This document shows, piece after piece, positions 45,406-54,886 of a stretch of 64,000 nt of DNA. Source of the DNA: Sulfitobacter dubius (lineage in GTDB: Bacteria; Pseudomonadota; Alphaproteobacteria; Rhodobacterales; Rhodobacteraceae). Position 1 is the stretch's first letter, and each line of letters begins with the position of its first letter. The stretch spans positions 1,273,240 to 1,337,239 of the forward strand of contig NZ_FOPG01000001.1 of assembly GCF_900113435.1 (NCBI RefSeq), written 5' to 3'. Below the pieces are notes generated by a model. It searched no databases. It worked only from the letters and a program-made list of their open reading frames with translations, and had not been told where the DNA came from. A program made the translations under genes and the position numbers.

Positions 45406-46293
45406 ATGGAACCTACACGGACCGAAACCCGCCAATTGAACGGCCAAGAGATTTTCATCCGCCACTGGAGCGATGAAAGCCTTCCGCCGCTGTTGATGCT
45501 GCATGGTTTTCCCGAATATGGCGGCGCATGGGCCGATTTGGCCGCGCAGCTTTTCCCCCATTTTCATTGTATCGCTCCTGACCAGCGCGGCTATGGCCAA
45601 AGCAGCGCACCCGAGGGGATTGAGCCCTATGCCATGGCCCATCTCATGGCCGATATGGCCGCGTTGATCAGAGACAGGCCGGTGACGGTTTTGGCGCATG
45701 ACTGGGGTGCTTCGGTGGGCTACGCACTGGCGATGTTCCGGCCCGAATTGGTGGCCCGGCTGATCATTCTCAACGGTGTGCATCCCGTGCCTTTTCAACG
45801 TGCCATGGCCGCAGGCGGTGCGCAGTCCCGCGCCTCGCAATATATCAATGCGCTGCGCGCCGAAGGCAGCGCGGTGAGGCTGGCCAAAGACGATTTCGCC
45901 GGGCTGCTAAAGCTCTTTTCGACGCATATGGACCTGAGTTGGCTGACCACAGAGCGGCTTGAGGATTACCGTTCGGAATGGGGGCGTCCCGGGCGGCTAA
46001 GGGCGATGATCAACTGGTATCGCGCCTCCCCCCTGCAAGTCGCGGCCCCCGGCAAGCCCCTGCGCGACCTGCCAGAATTCCCGGTTGAACGTTTGCGCGT
46101 GAACTGCCCGCATCTGCTGATCTGGGGGGTCGAGGATACCGCCCTTTTGCCCGAAGCCACCGCGGGGCTGGAAACCTTTGCGCCAGACCTCACCCGGATT
46201 GAGGTAGAAGGCGCGGACCACTGGTTGCACCACCAAAAACCATCGGTTGTAGCACAGGCTATCCTCGACTGGTGCGGGACGCGGCCCTTGTAA
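45406..46293 (+). CDS. Alpha/beta hydrolase, epoxide hydrolase/dehalogenase type
   Basis: The 295-residue enzyme has HGFPEYGGAW, PDQRGYGQSSAP, and the nucleophile elbow AHDWGASVGY. Asp rather than Ser at the nucleophile position places it in the epoxide hydrolase/haloalkane dehalogenase branch. A lid domain (about 130-210) and the Asp/His in WGVEDTALLPE and GADHWLHHQKP complete the triad. AGGAGGG precedes ATG 45406. The natural substrate is unknown. Confidence 0.87.
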   Translation: MEPTRTETRQLNGQEIFIRHWSDESLPPLLMLHGFPEYGGAWADLAAQLFPHFHCIAPDQRGYGQSSAPEGIEPYAMAHLMADMAALIRDRPVTVLAHDWGASVGYALAMFRPELVARLIILNGVHPVPFQRAMAAGGAQSRASQYINALRAEGSAVRLAKDDFAGLLKLFSTHMDLSWLTTERLEDYRSEWGRPGRLRAMINWYRASPLQVAAPGKPLRDLPEFPVERLRVNCPHLLIWGVEDTALLPEATAGLETFAPDLTRIEVEGADHWLHHQKPSVVAQAILDWCGTRPL

Positions 46294-46328
46294 AATGGGC
46301 GAAAGAATGTATATTCAGATATGCATTC
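46288..46328 (+). promoter_or_regulatory. Phd/Doc promoter and autoregulatory operator
   Basis: TTGTAA (46288-46293) is spaced 16 bases from TATATT (46310-46315). A dyad GAATGTATAT-tcag-ATATGCATTC (46305-46328, 9 of 10 positions matched) overlaps the -10 box and ends at the ribosome binding site. This is the geometry expected for antitoxin-Doc corepression. Confidence 0.6.
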
Positions 46329-46340
46329 AGGAGCCACGCC

Positions 46341-46589
46341 ATGACCCGCATCCATACCAACCACATCGCCACCATGACCGAAATGCGCGAACCGCATAAA
46401 GTGTTGGAACGCTCTGGCGGCAAGCCCGTCGCAGTGATGAAGAATTCGCGCTGTGTGGGGTATTTCGTACCGGCTGAGGCGACCCTGCAGGAGGAGCCGC
46501 GCGTGGCCACACTGGATGAGGTGATGGAGAGCATTGCCCGCAGAAAGCACATCAATCAGCCGGTTCTGGACTATCTCAAAGATAAATGA
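46341..46589 (+). CDS. Phd-family antitoxin of a Phd/Doc module
   Basis: The 82-residue protein has a Phd/YefM N-terminal DNA-binding domain (MTRIHTNHIATMTEMREPHK; GGKPVAVMKNSRCVGYFVP) and a C-terminal tail (ATLDEVMESIARRKHINQPV) that would block the Doc active site. It starts at ATG 46341 after CAGGAG. The stop overlaps the toxin start (ATGA), the usual coupled arrangement. Confidence 0.85.
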   Translation: MTRIHTNHIATMTEMREPHKVLERSGGKPVAVMKNSRCVGYFVPAEATLQEEPRVATLDEVMESIARRKHINQPVLDYLKDK

Positions 46590-46963
46590 CCTATGTGCTG
46601 CTTTCACCTGAACTCGTTGTCAGGATCCACGATTCCGCGTTAAACTCTGGTGAGTTGGCCGGCATGGCCTTGGACAAATCGCTCGAAGGAGCGCTGGCAC
46701 GGGTCGACAACCGACTGGTCTACGGCATGATCGAAGATGTCTTTGACCTCGCTGCGGCTTATTGCGTGGCGGTTGCCACTGGGCATGTCTTTAACGACGC
46801 GAACAAGCGAACCGCGCATCTCGTTCTCGATATCTGTCTTGATCTCAATGGGGTGCAACTTGACCACGACACCATCGAGGCAGGCGACCTGATCCGCGAA
46901 GTGGCCCAAGGCCGCATCGACGAAGAGACCCTTGCTGATTGGCTGCGCGCCAAAGCCAGCTGA
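46586..46963 (+). CDS. Doc-type toxin (Fic fold)
   Basis: The 125-residue protein contains the Fic signature GHVFNDANKRTA (around residues 66-77) with catalytic His and the Asn/Lys/Arg seen in Doc. Phage P1 Doc phosphorylates EF-Tu; the same activity here is inferred from the motif. The preceding helix (ALARVDNRLVYG) and terminal helices match Doc length. It lies upstream of parE but has no visible functional link to it. Confidence 0.9.
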   Translation: MTYVLLSPELVVRIHDSALNSGELAGMALDKSLEGALARVDNRLVYGMIEDVFDLAAAYCVAVATGHVFNDANKRTAHLVLDICLDLNGVQLDHDTIEAGDLIREVAQGRIDEETLADWLRAKAS

Positions 46964-47059
46964 CCGGGTTAAATCCGCCCGACAAGACAAACCCGCGATT
47001 GCCCCCGGCGCGCGGCCCTGTCAAAATGACCCCCACCCATAAACAAAGAGCAGGCCCGC

Positions 47060-49015
47060 ATGACCGATCTTCTTTCCGGCCAAGAACCCACAGATTATGA
47101 CGCCTCCTCCATCGAAGTGCTGGAAGGGCTGGAGCCCGTCCGCAAACGCCCCGGCATGTATATCGGCGGCACCGATGAACGCGCCCTGCACCACCTCGTG
47201 GCCGAAGTGCTCGACAACTCAATGGACGAAGCGGTGGCGGGCCATGCCAACCGGATCGAGGTGGAGTTGAACGCCGATTATTCGGTCACCATTCGCGACA
47301 ACGGCCGCGGCATTCCGATTGACCCGCACCCCAAGTTTCCAGACAAATCCGCGCTTGAGGTGATCCTCTGCACGTTGCACGCAGGCGGCAAGTTCTCGGG
47401 CAAGGCCTATCAGACCTCGGGCGGTCTGCATGGCGTTGGGGCCTCGGTGGTTAACGCGCTGTCGGATTCGATGGTGGTGCAGGTCGCGCGCAACCGCGAG
47501 TTGTTCGAGCAGCGGTTTTCACGCGGCATCCCGCAAGGCCCGGTGGAGAAGATCGGCGCGGCGCCCAACCGGCGCGGCACCACAGTGAATTTCCACGCGG
47601 ATGAACAGATTTTCGGCGCCCACCGTTTCAAGCCTTCCCGCCTGCTCAAGATGGTTCGCTCCAAAGCCTATCTCTTCTCCGGCGTCGAAATCCGCTGGAA
47701 ATCTGAGATCGAAGACGGCGACACGCCGATGGAGGCGACCTTTCATTTCCCCGGCGGTCTGGCTGATTACCTGCGCGAAACCTTGGGCAAATCAACCACC
47801 TATGCCGAGAACCCCTTTGCCGGTACGGTCGAGTTCCAAGAGCGTTTTGGCGTGCCGGGCAAGGTGGAATGGGCGATCAACTGGACCCCTGCCCGCGACG
47901 GCTTCATCCAGTCCTACTGTAACACCGTGCCCACGCCCGAAGGCGGCACACATGAGGGCGGCTTCTGGGCCGCGATCCTCAAGGGCATCCGGGCCTACGG
48001 CGAGCTGGCGAACAACCGCAAGGCCAAGGACATCACCCGCGAAGACCTGATTACGGGCGGCTGCGCGCTGGTGTCTTGCTTCATCCGCGAGCCAGAATTC
48101 GTGGGCCAGACCAAAGACCGCCTCGCCACGACCGAGGCCGCACGTTTGGTTGAGAACGCCGTGCGCGACCACTTTGACAACTGGCTGGCGGCAGACACGA
48201 AATCCGCCGGTGCGATCCTCGATTTCCTCGTCCTGCGCGCCGAGGAACGGATGCGCCGCAAGCAGGAAAAGGAAACCGCCCGCAAATCAGCTACCAAGAA
48301 GCTGCGTCTGCCCGGCAAGCTGACCGACTGCACCAGCAAGACCCGCGAAGGCACCGAGTTGTTCATCGTCGAGGGCGACTCGGCGGGCGGTTCTGGCAAG
48401 GGCGCGCGCAACCGCAATACGCAGGCGCTGCTGCCGCTAAAGGGTAAAATCCTGAACGTGCTCGGGGCAGCCTCCAGCAAGATCACCACCAACGCTGAGA
48501 TTAACGACCTCTGCGAAGCGCTTGGCGTCGGCATGGGCACGAAATTCAACCTCGACGATCTGCGCTATGACAAGATCATTATCATGACCGACGCCGACGT
48601 CGACGGCGCGCATATCGCGTCGCTGTTGATGACGTTTTTCTTCACCCAAATGCGCCCGCTGATCGACGCGGGGCATCTGTACCTCGCCTGCCCGCCGCTG
48701 TTCCGCCTGACGCAGGGGGCGAAACGGGTCTATTGCCTTGATGAGGCAGAGAAAAACATGTGGCTCGAGAAGGGTCTCGGCGGGAAAGGCAAGATCGATG
48801 TCAGCCGCTTCAAGGGTCTGGGTGAAATGGACGCGAAGGACCTGAAAGAGACCACGATGGACCCCGAGACCCGCAAGCTGATCCGCGTGACTGTGGACGA
48901 GGACGTGCCGGGTGAGACCGGGGATCTGGTGGAGCGGCTGATGGGGAAGAAGCCGGAGATGCGGTTTGCGTATATTCAGCAGAACGCGCAGTTTGTGGAG
49001 GAGTTGGATGTTTGA
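47060..49015 (+). CDS. parE: DNA topoisomerase IV subunit B
   Basis: ParE with ParC decatenates chromosomes. The 651-residue protein has the GHKL ATPase domain (EVLDNSMDEA, IRDNGRGIP, GLHGVGASVVNALS), the transducer, the TOPRIM domain (FIVEGDSAGGSGKGARNR, DADVDGAHIASLL), and the C-terminal GLGEMDAKDLKETTMDP. The length fits ParE and lacks the ~150-residue GyrB insert. The end carries GGAGGAG (48997-49003), which may serve as the ribosome binding site of the downstream HEPN gene. Confidence 0.93.
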   Translation: MTDLLSGQEPTDYDASSIEVLEGLEPVRKRPGMYIGGTDERALHHLVAEVLDNSMDEAVAGHANRIEVELNADYSVTIRDNGRGIPIDPHPKFPDKSALEVILCTLHAGGKFSGKAYQTSGGLHGVGASVVNALSDSMVVQVARNRELFEQRFSRGIPQGPVEKIGAAPNRRGTTVNFHADEQIFGAHRFKPSRLLKMVRSKAYLFSGVEIRWKSEIEDGDTPMEATFHFPGGLADYLRETLGKSTTYAENPFAGTVEFQERFGVPGKVEWAINWTPARDGFIQSYCNTVPTPEGGTHEGGFWAAILKGIRAYGELANNRKAKDITREDLITGGCALVSCFIREPEFVGQTKDRLATTEAARLVENAVRDHFDNWLAADTKSAGAILDFLVLRAEERMRRKQEKETARKSATKKLRLPGKLTDCTSKTREGTELFIVEGDSAGGSGKGARNRNTQALLPLKGKILNVLGAASSKITTNAEINDLCEALGVGMGTKFNLDDLRYDKIIIMTDADVDGAHIASLLMTFFFTQMRPLIDAGHLYLACPPLFRLTQGAKRVYCLDEAEKNMWLEKGLGGKGKIDVSRFKGLGEMDAKDLKETTMDPETRKLIRVTVDEDVPGETGDLVERLMGKKPEMRFAYIQQNAQFVEELDV

Positions 49016-49868
49016 GGGAAAACGGGCTACACCCAATAGCGCAGTCGGTCGTCAACGCCTACTTTCTCGATAGCGCCGAAGAAGATTATCTTGTCGCAAG
49101 ATGGGCCGCACAAAACGCTAGACTTCATCAATTTTGCTGGAGTGCGGCGCAAACCATAGAGAAGTCGTTGAAAGCGATCACGCTGAATTGTCGTATCCCT
49201 TTAAGTCGTAAGGGAGACGGGCACCAGTTTACCGTCTTACTGAGCAAACTGATCGAAGATGGTAGGCTACCTTCAGAACCGCTAAAGGTGCAAACCTCCT
49301 TGCCTTCGGGAAAATCTATTCGTCGAAATTTACTGACGGTCTACGTCCTACTCCCATTGAAGAAGTCGTGTACCGTTTTCAGGAGAACGGCACCGCACAC
49401 ATCCGGTATAGAAACGCTCAAGTTACCAAAGCATTTTTCAATGAAGTGCATATGCTAGATGCGTTGTTCATTCTCCTAAGAGAGCTTGCAGGTCGCCCCG
49501 CCAGAAAAAACCTCCTCGAAAGCCAAGAACCAGATGAGGCGGGAACCTTAGAAGAGACCTTTGCAGCGGAGTTTCCGAGCTTGGATGGCCCCAGCAATAG
49601 AAACAGACTTCAGCTAGCAACCACTATTTCTTTCCAGAATATCGAATTTTTTCCTAAGTATTTCTCCCATGATCACCCTTTGATTGGTGGTTTTTCTGTC
49701 AGAAAAAATCCTTGGCCAATCCGTAGGTCAAACGCAGCACTTTTTGGAGACGACGAAGCCAAAACTGACTTGGATTGGCTTTTATCGAACGCGAAAGTTC
49801 ATGTTAAGGAAGAAGCCGCGCTGAGGGAACTAGCCGACCATTTTCTAACTCGCGCAAAAAAAGAGTAG
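49012..49868 (+). pseudogene. HEPN-domain gene split by a -1 frame shift
   Basis: Two overlapping frames make up one likely protein of about 285 residues. The first (TTG 49012, GGAGGAG upstream) carries an N-terminal HEPN-like helix pair: DSAEEDYLVARWAAQ, CWSAAQTIEKSLKAITLN. The second, one base back and open from 49266 to 49868, carries FTDGLRPTPIEEVV through to RAKKE with no good start. GGGAAAA at 49308-49314 sits in the correct phase for -1 slippage and would join PSGK to IYSSKF. It is either a programmed frameshift, a mutation or a sequencing error. The region is far more AT-rich than its neighbours, suggesting transfer. The function is unknown. Confidence 0.6.
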
Positions 49869-49922
49869 ATACGGGGTGGGGATTCTAGAGCACGCCCCCC
49901 AGCCACATCTGTTCCGTATCCC

Positions 49923-49972
49923 ATGCGCCTTTGGCGCATAGCCCCTTCCCTTCCCCCCATGGGGAAGGGGCT
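49923..49972. repeat. Paired hairpins in parE/lipoprotein gap
   Basis: ATGCGCC-ttt-GGCGCAT is directly followed by AGCCCCTTCCC and its complement GGGGAAGGGGCT. The gap 49869-50080 otherwise shows pyrimidine-rich sequence (CCCCTTCC, TCCCCC) and no gene. It may be a terminator-like element or a dispersed repeat. Confidence 0.5.
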
Positions 49973-50080
49973 TCCACACAACGATAGCTCGGGACCGCGA
50001 CAGCAGTTACCTGCACCGTTCGCCTTTGCACACCCAACTTCCCCCTTGATCCCCCGCCCACACCGGTCCTAACTCCCCCC

Positions 50081-50758
50081 ATGATCCGCGCCCTCCTCCT
50101 TCTCCTTCTCCTCACCGCCTGCGGCCGTCCGCTGACGGAGAACGAGCGCGCCTATCTCGCCACCATTCACGGCACATCCGTCGACTACGACCGCGTGCGC
50201 TTGCACGACGGGGCCCCGACCCGCGCCGTCACCTTCACCCGCAAGCCGCGCCCGCGCACCACTTGCCGCGAGCGCATCCTGCCGCCGCAAGAGGGCGATA
50301 CCGTCACCTCCAAACCCGCCGCCGTGGCGCTGTTCAATAACCTGCTTTTCGACAAGGACTGGTACCTCGAAGACTACCTCCCCGATCACCCTGACCGCAT
50401 CGGGCTGATCGCCGCGATGCTGCTGGCGCATGAGGTCACCCATGTCTGGCAATGGCAGAACCGCAAGCTTACCGGCTACTCGCCGCTGCGCGCGGCCTCG
50501 GAGCAGTTCACCAGCCCGGACCCCTACCTCTTCGAAGTCGACACCCAGCCGCGCTTCCTCGACTTCGGTTATGAGCAGCAGGGCTCTATCGTCGAGGAAT
50601 TCGTCTGCTGCCGCGCGCTCGACCCGCAGGCGTCGCGCACCAAGCGGTTGCATTCGATGTTGTCCGAGGTCATGCCCGTGGCCCCTCTGCCCCAAAGCCG
50701 CCCCTATGACGTGGGCCTGCCTTGGGATGGGGTCGAGCTCGACAATATCTGCGGCTGA
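50081..50758 (+). CDS. Predicted zinc-metalloprotease-like lipoprotein
   Basis: The 225-residue protein has a lipoprotein signal (MIRALLLLLLLTACG; lipid Cys at 14). AHEVTHVWQWQN near residue 118 is an HExxH zinc motif (HEVTH), and EEFVCC downstream could supply the third ligand. Two adjacent Cys in EFVCCRALD are notable. Peptidase activity is not proven. It is convergent with lolD, ending one base before its stop codon. Confidence 0.8.
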   Translation: MIRALLLLLLLTACGRPLTENERAYLATIHGTSVDYDRVRLHDGAPTRAVTFTRKPRPRTTCRERILPPQEGDTVTSKPAAVALFNNLLFDKDWYLEDYLPDHPDRIGLIAAMLLAHEVTHVWQWQNRKLTGYSPLRAASEQFTSPDPYLFEVDTQPRFLDFGYEQQGSIVEEFVCCRALDPQASRTKRLHSMLSEVMPVAPLPQSRPYDVGLPWDGVELDNICG

Positions 50759-50759
50759 T

Positions 50760-51443
50760 TTAGACCGGCACCAACTGCCCCGCCTCAAGCCGGATCTGTC
50801 GGTCCATCCGCGCGGCCAGTTCGAGGTTATGCGTGGCGATCACCGCCGAAAGCCCCGTGCCGCGCACCAGCGCCATCAGCGCGGCAAAGACTTGATCCGA
50901 GGTCGAGGGATCGAGGTTGCCCGTCGGCTCGTCCGCCAACAGCAGGCGCGGTTCATTGGCCAGCGCACGGCAGAAGGCCACCCGCTGCTGCTCACCACCC
51001 GACATGGCGGCGGGGCGGTGGTCGGCCCGCTCGGCGATGCCGACCTGTGCCAGCAGATCACGCGCCCGCGCCTCTGCCGCCTTGCGGGCCACGCCATTGG
51101 CAAGCTGCGGCAGCACGATGTTTTCCAGCGCCGTGAACTCCGGCAGCAGGTGGTGGAACTGATAGATGAAGCCCACATCCGCCCGGCGCACGCCGGTGCG
51201 CTTGCGGTCGCTCTGCCCCGTGAGGTCATCGCCCGCGATCTCAACCGTACCGCTGTCAGCCGTATCCAGCAGCCCCGCGATATGCAGCAGGGTCGACTTG
51301 CCCGCGCCCGAAGGGGCAACCAGTGCCACGACTTCACCGGGCGCGACCGTCAGGTCAATGCCACGGAGCACCTGGACCTCATTCGGCGCGCCGGGGTTAT
51401 AGGCCTTGGAAATGCCGCTCAGGCGCAGGACGGGATCATTCAT
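50760..51443 (-). CDS. lolD: Lipoprotein-releasing ABC transporter ATPase LolD
   Basis: LolD powers release of outer-membrane lipoproteins from the inner membrane. The 227-residue ATPase has [30 protein letters not shown] with Walker A (the usual GPSG is APSG), the Q-loop [17 protein letters not shown], signature [15 protein letters not shown], and [20 protein letters not shown] is characteristic of LolD. It overlaps the end of lolC/E by eight bases. Confidence 0.93.
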   Translation of the reverse strand: MNDPVLRLSGISKAYNPGAPNEVQVLRGIDLTVAPGEVVALVAPSGAGKSTLLHIAGLLDTADSGTVEIAGDDLTGQSDRKRTGVRRADVGFIYQFHHLLPEFTALENIVLPQLANGVARKAAEARARDLLAQVGIAERADHRPAAMSGGEQQRVAFCRALANEPRLLLADEPTGNLDPSTSDQVFAALMALVRGTGLSAVIATHNLELAARMDRQIRLEAGQLVPV

Positions 51444-52731
51444 AGCGCAGGGCCTCCACAGGGTTCATCCGCGCCGCACGGCGGGCGGGGAAAATCGTCA
51501 CGACAAAGCTAAGGCCAAGCGACAGCCCCACGGCAGAGAGCACATCGCCCAGTTGCAGTTTCGCGGGCAAGAAGTAGATGCCCCGGATCGAGGCATCCCA
51601 AGCATTGCCGCCGCTGAGGTAGTTCACAAAGGCGAAAATCTGGTCGACATAGATCGCAAAGAGCACCCCCAGCACCACGCCTGCGGCGGTGCCGATGATT
51701 CCCGTGAACGCGCCGCAGATAAAGAACACCCGCAGGACCGAGCCTTCGGACAGCCCCATGGTGCGCAGAATACCAATGTCGCGGCCCTTATTCTTGACCA
51801 GCATGATCAGCCCCGAGACGATGTTCATCGCGGCGATCAGCACCAGCACCGAGAGGATCACGAACATCACCCGGTCCTCAATATCCAGCGCCGAGAGGAA
51901 CGAGCCGGACGCATCGCGCCATGTCCAGACCTGCGCCCGATCACCTGCGGCCTGCATCAATGCCCGCGCCATGGCGTCAACGCTCTCGGGGTCTTCGACC
52001 ATAACCTCCAGCTCATCCGCCACGCCCTCGCGGTTGAAAAAGCTCTGCGCCTCGGCAATCGGCAGATAGACCCTTGTCTTGTCGATGTCATACCGCCCAG
52101 CGGAAAAGACATAGACCACCTCATAGCCGTTCACACGCGGGCTGGTGCCAAAGGCCGTCTTCACCCCATTGGGAGAGATCAGCTTGATCGTATCGCCGAC
52201 ATCCACGCCCAAGCTTTGCGCCACACCGCTGCCGATGGCGATGCCTTCCTCGAACCGGCCAATATCGCCGAAGGAACGCTCTGATGGCTGGATGCCGGGG
52301 ATGGTCATCAGATCATCCGACGCGATGCCAAAGACCTCAACCCCTGCGTTGGACTGACGCCGGTTCGCCATGACCTGCTGGCGCACCAAGGGGGCCACGC
52401 GGGTCACGCCGGGCACTTTCGCGACCTCGGCGGCCATCTCGGTATAGTTGGCGATGGTGCGGTCGATCTGGCCGTTTTCCTGCACCTCGCCCATCGTGTA
52501 GACGGTGACATGGGCATTGGCCCCGAGGATCGTATCGACGAATTCAGCCCGGAATCCCGAGCGGACCGACAGCGTGGCAATCAGTGCGAAGACCGCGAGC
52601 GTAATACCGATCAGGCTGATCCACGTCATGACGCTCACCCCGCCCTCGGCGCGGCGGGCGCGCAGGTAGCGCCATGCGATCATCCATTCAAAGGCCGCGA
52701 ATGGGGCGGTGCGTGTGGGTTTGCTGGCCAT
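51436..52731 (-). CDS. Lipoprotein-releasing permease LolC/E
   Basis: The 431-residue permease has an N-terminal helix ([20 protein letters not shown]), a periplasmic MacB-like domain (about 50-270) and three C-terminal helices, with [19 protein letters not shown] and a final [24 protein letters not shown] is the family tail. Only one permease is visible; in many alphaproteobacteria a single LolC/E (LolF-like) protein serves as a homodimer. It precedes lolD in one operon. Confidence 0.93.
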   Translation of the reverse strand: MASKPTRTAPFAAFEWMIAWRYLRARRAEGGVSVMTWISLIGITLAVFALIATLSVRSGFRAEFVDTILGANAHVTVYTMGEVQENGQIDRTIANYTEMAAEVAKVPGVTRVAPLVRQQVMANRRQSNAGVEVFGIASDDLMTIPGIQPSERSFGDIGRFEEGIAIGSGVAQSLGVDVGDTIKLISPNGVKTAFGTSPRVNGYEVVYVFSAGRYDIDKTRVYLPIAEAQSFFNREGVADELEVMVEDPESVDAMARALMQAAGDRAQVWTWRDASGSFLSALDIEDRVMFVILSVLVLIAAMNIVSGLIMLVKNKGRDIGILRTMGLSEGSVLRVFFICGAFTGIIGTAAGVVLGVLFAIYVDQIFAFVNYLSGGNAWDASIRGIYFLPAKLQLGDVLSAVGLSLGLSFVVTIFPARRAARMNPVEALRYE

Positions 52732-52785
52732 GCGGGAGGGCTCCGGTCTGAGGTGCGCGCAACCTGAGGCTTTGCCCCAGAAGGG

Positions 52786-53292
52786 TCAAGAACGCAATGC
52801 CCGGCGGCGGCGGAAGCGCGCGGGCCATGTGGGCAGCCAGAGGAGCAGCCGCGCGAAGGCGGCTCCGGCGATGAAGCCTATGGCGGTGAAGATCAATTCG
52901 GCACGGCTGCGCGGCGCGGTGGGCGAAAACTTCTGCACGGTTGCGCGCAACGCTTCTGCGTCAGGTGCGCGTAACAGGTAATAGCTGCGCAGGAACGGAC
53001 CCGCCGTTTGCAGTCGCGGCACCTGCGCCTCAAGCGCCATGTGCCTTTCGATGTTGCGGGTCAGATCGATACGGCGGCGTTCCAACAAGGCCGACCCACG
53101 CAGCCGCGCAAGCGCGGCCTCTCGGTCAAGCCCGGCGGTGCGGGCGGCAGCATCAAAATGCGCTACAACACCGGAGAGCGTTCGTTCTGCGGCCTCTAGC
53201 TCAAACACATAGGCCCGGGAAAACCCCGGGCCTTGCGCCGCAACTCCTGCCCCTATGACCCCACTGGCCAATGTCAGCGCCCGCAGGATCAT
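52786..53292 (-). CDS. DUF2937 family membrane protein
   Basis: The 168-residue protein begins with a signal-anchor-like helix (MILRALTLASGVIGAGVAAQ). GFSRAYVFELEAAERTLSGVVAHFDAAA and AGLDREAALARLRGS fit DUF2937, whose function is unknown. A second hydrophobic segment (about 135-155) and a basic tail (RFRRRRALRS) follow. It lies eight bases downstream of proS on the same strand. Confidence 0.75.
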   Translation of the reverse strand: MILRALTLASGVIGAGVAAQGPGFSRAYVFELEAAERTLSGVVAHFDAAARTAGLDREAALARLRGSALLERRRIDLTRNIERHMALEAQVPRLQTAGPFLRSYYLLRAPDAEALRATVQKFSPTAPRSRAELIFTAIGFIAGAAFARLLLWLPTWPARFRRRRALRS

Positions 53293-53300
53293 CGTAGCCC

Positions 53301-54641
53301 TCAGGCGATGCCTGCGTAGATTTTCGCCAGCTTTTCGACCGCCTGTTCGGGCGGCAGCTCTTCGCTTTCACCCGTACGGCGGCTGGTCAGCTCAACCACG
53401 CCGTTTTTCAGCCCGCGCGGCCCAACGGTGATGCGCCATGGCAGACCGATCAGGTCCATCGTCGCAAACTTCATGCCCGCCCCGCCCTTGCGGTCGTCAT
53501 AAAGCGGATCAAGACCCAGCGCCTTGAGGCTCTTATAAAGCGCGTCACAGGCCGCATCGGCTTCGTCGTCGCCTTGCTTGAGGTTCACGATACCCGCATG
53601 GAATGGAGTCACACCCTCAGGCCAGATGATACCCTTGTCATCATGGCTGGCCTCAATAATCGCGCCCAGCAGACGGCTGACGCCGATGCCGTGGCTGCCC
53701 ATATGGACCGGCACCTGTTTGCCGTCGGGGCCTTGCACTTTGGCATTCATCGCGTCGGAATATTTCGTGCCGAAGTAGAAGATTTGCCCCACTTCGATGC
53801 CGCGCGCGGTGCGCTGGCGCTCTTCGGGCACTTTGGCGAAAAGCTCGGGGTCGTGGGTCTCATCCGTGCGGGCGTAGCGCGAGGTGAATTCATCCAGCAC
53901 AGCACGGCAGGCATCATGATCGCTGGGGTCAATCTCGCGGTCGCCGAAGGTCAGATCGGTGATCTCGCTGTCATAGAAGACTTCCGATTCGCCCGTCTCG
54001 GCCAGCACGAGGAACTCATGCGTGTCATCGCCGCCAATCGGGCCCGAGTCCGCCCGCATCGGGATCGCTTGCAGACCCATCCGCTCATAGGTGCGCAGGT
54101 AGCTCACCAAATGGCGGTTATAGGCGTGCAGCGCGTCCTCTTTCGTAAGGTCGAAGTTATAGCCATCCTTCATCAGGAACTCGCGGCCCCGCATCACGCC
54201 GAAACGCGGGCGGATCTCGTCGCGGAATTTCCACTGAATGTGGTAGAGCGTCAGCGGCAGGTCTTTGTAAGACCCGACATGGCTGCGGAAGATGTCGGTG
54301 ATCATCTCTTCATTGGTGGGACCGTAAAGCATGTCGCGGTCTTGACGGTCGCGGATGCGCAGCATCTCGGGGCCGTAAGCGTCATAGCGGCCCGATTCCT
54401 TCCACAGATCGGCCGATTGCAGCGTCGGCATCAGCATCGGGATATGACCCACGCGCTGCTGCTCTTGGTGCACGATCTCTTCGACCTTGCGCAGCACCTT
54501 GTAGCCCAGCGGCAGCCAAGAATAGATCCCCGCGCTGGATTGCTTGATCATCCCCGCCCGCAGCATCAACCGGTGGCTGACGATCTGCGCCTCGGCAGGG
54601 TTTTCCTTCAGCACGGGCAGAAAATATTGGGACAGACGCAT
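53301..54641 (-). CDS. proS: Prolyl-tRNA synthetase, short alphaproteobacterial type
   Basis: The 446-residue enzyme charges tRNA-Pro. Class II motifs are [20 protein letters not shown] (motif 1), [10 protein letters not shown] with [21 protein letters not shown] (motif 2), and [16 protein letters not shown] (motif 3), with a C-terminal anticodon domain. It is too short to contain the ~180-residue editing insert of E. coli ProRS, as usual in alphaproteobacteria, so misacylated Ala-tRNA-Pro needs a separate deacylase. GAGGAAA precedes ATG 54641. A hairpin lies upstream. Confidence 0.96.
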   Translation of the reverse strand: MRLSQYFLPVLKENPAEAQIVSHRLMLRAGMIKQSSAGIYSWLPLGYKVLRKVEEIVHQEQQRVGHIPMLMPTLQSADLWKESGRYDAYGPEMLRIRDRQDRDMLYGPTNEEMITDIFRSHVGSYKDLPLTLYHIQWKFRDEIRPRFGVMRGREFLMKDGYNFDLTKEDALHAYNRHLVSYLRTYERMGLQAIPMRADSGPIGGDDTHEFLVLAETGESEVFYDSEITDLTFGDREIDPSDHDACRAVLDEFTSRYARTDETHDPELFAKVPEERQRTARGIEVGQIFYFGTKYSDAMNAKVQGPDGKQVPVHMGSHGIGVSRLLGAIIEASHDDKGIIWPEGVTPFHAGIVNLKQGDDEADAACDALYKSLKALGLDPLYDDRKGGAGMKFATMDLIGLPWRITVGPRGLKNGVVELTSRRTGESEELPPEQAVEKLAKIYAGIA

Positions 54642-54664
54642 GGTGTTTCCTCATTGAGCGAATT

Positions 54665-54692
54665 GCCCCCTGACTAGTGCATGTCAGGGGGC
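54665..54692 (-). promoter_or_regulatory. Hairpin in the proS leader
   Basis: GCCCCCTGAC and GTCAGGGGGC form a perfect 10-bp stem with an 8-base loop, 23 bases before the proS start. No T-run follows. It may be a leader regulatory structure. Confidence 0.5.
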
Positions 54693-54706
54693 GAGACAAT
54701 CACATC

Positions 54707-54771
54707 GCACAGGCCGCGCGAGAGCTTGGCCGCCCGCGGCGCACTGCGCCCATCTCTCGAGCGGCCTGTGC
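54707..54771. other. Long imperfect hairpin between proS and AI-2E transporter gene
   Basis: GCACAGGCCGC-g-CGAGAG (54707-54724) pairs with CTCTCG-a-GCGGCCTGTGC (54754-54771), giving 17 base pairs with a single internal mismatch around a 29-base loop. It lies in a 245-base divergent gap without coding sequence. It could be part of a small RNA, a leader structure or a protein-binding dyad. It does not resemble SRP, 6S or RNase P RNA. The rest of the gap (54772-54886) holds only the leader of the transporter gene. Confidence 0.5.
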
Positions 54772-54886
54772 ACAACGGACGACGTGCTGCTGCGATGGTC
54801 GCACGATCTCCCCCCAGTCGAGCAGCCAAGACTTGAAACGAAACGCCACATGGGCGATGTGAGAACATTCCCAGCCGGAGAGCATC

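Noticed and set aside
47060..49015. DNA gyrase subunit B
   Set aside because: At 651 residues and without the GyrB insert it fits ParE; GyrB in this group is about 800 residues.
49008..49076. ATG start at 49008 for the HEPN gene
   Set aside because: That frame reaches a TAG after about 22 codons and does not encode the HEPN helix.
54707..54771. SRP or other housekeeping RNA
   Set aside because: The hairpin lacks the GGUCAGG/GGAAGCAGC motif of SRP RNA and has no features of 6S or tmRNA; kept only as an unassigned structure.
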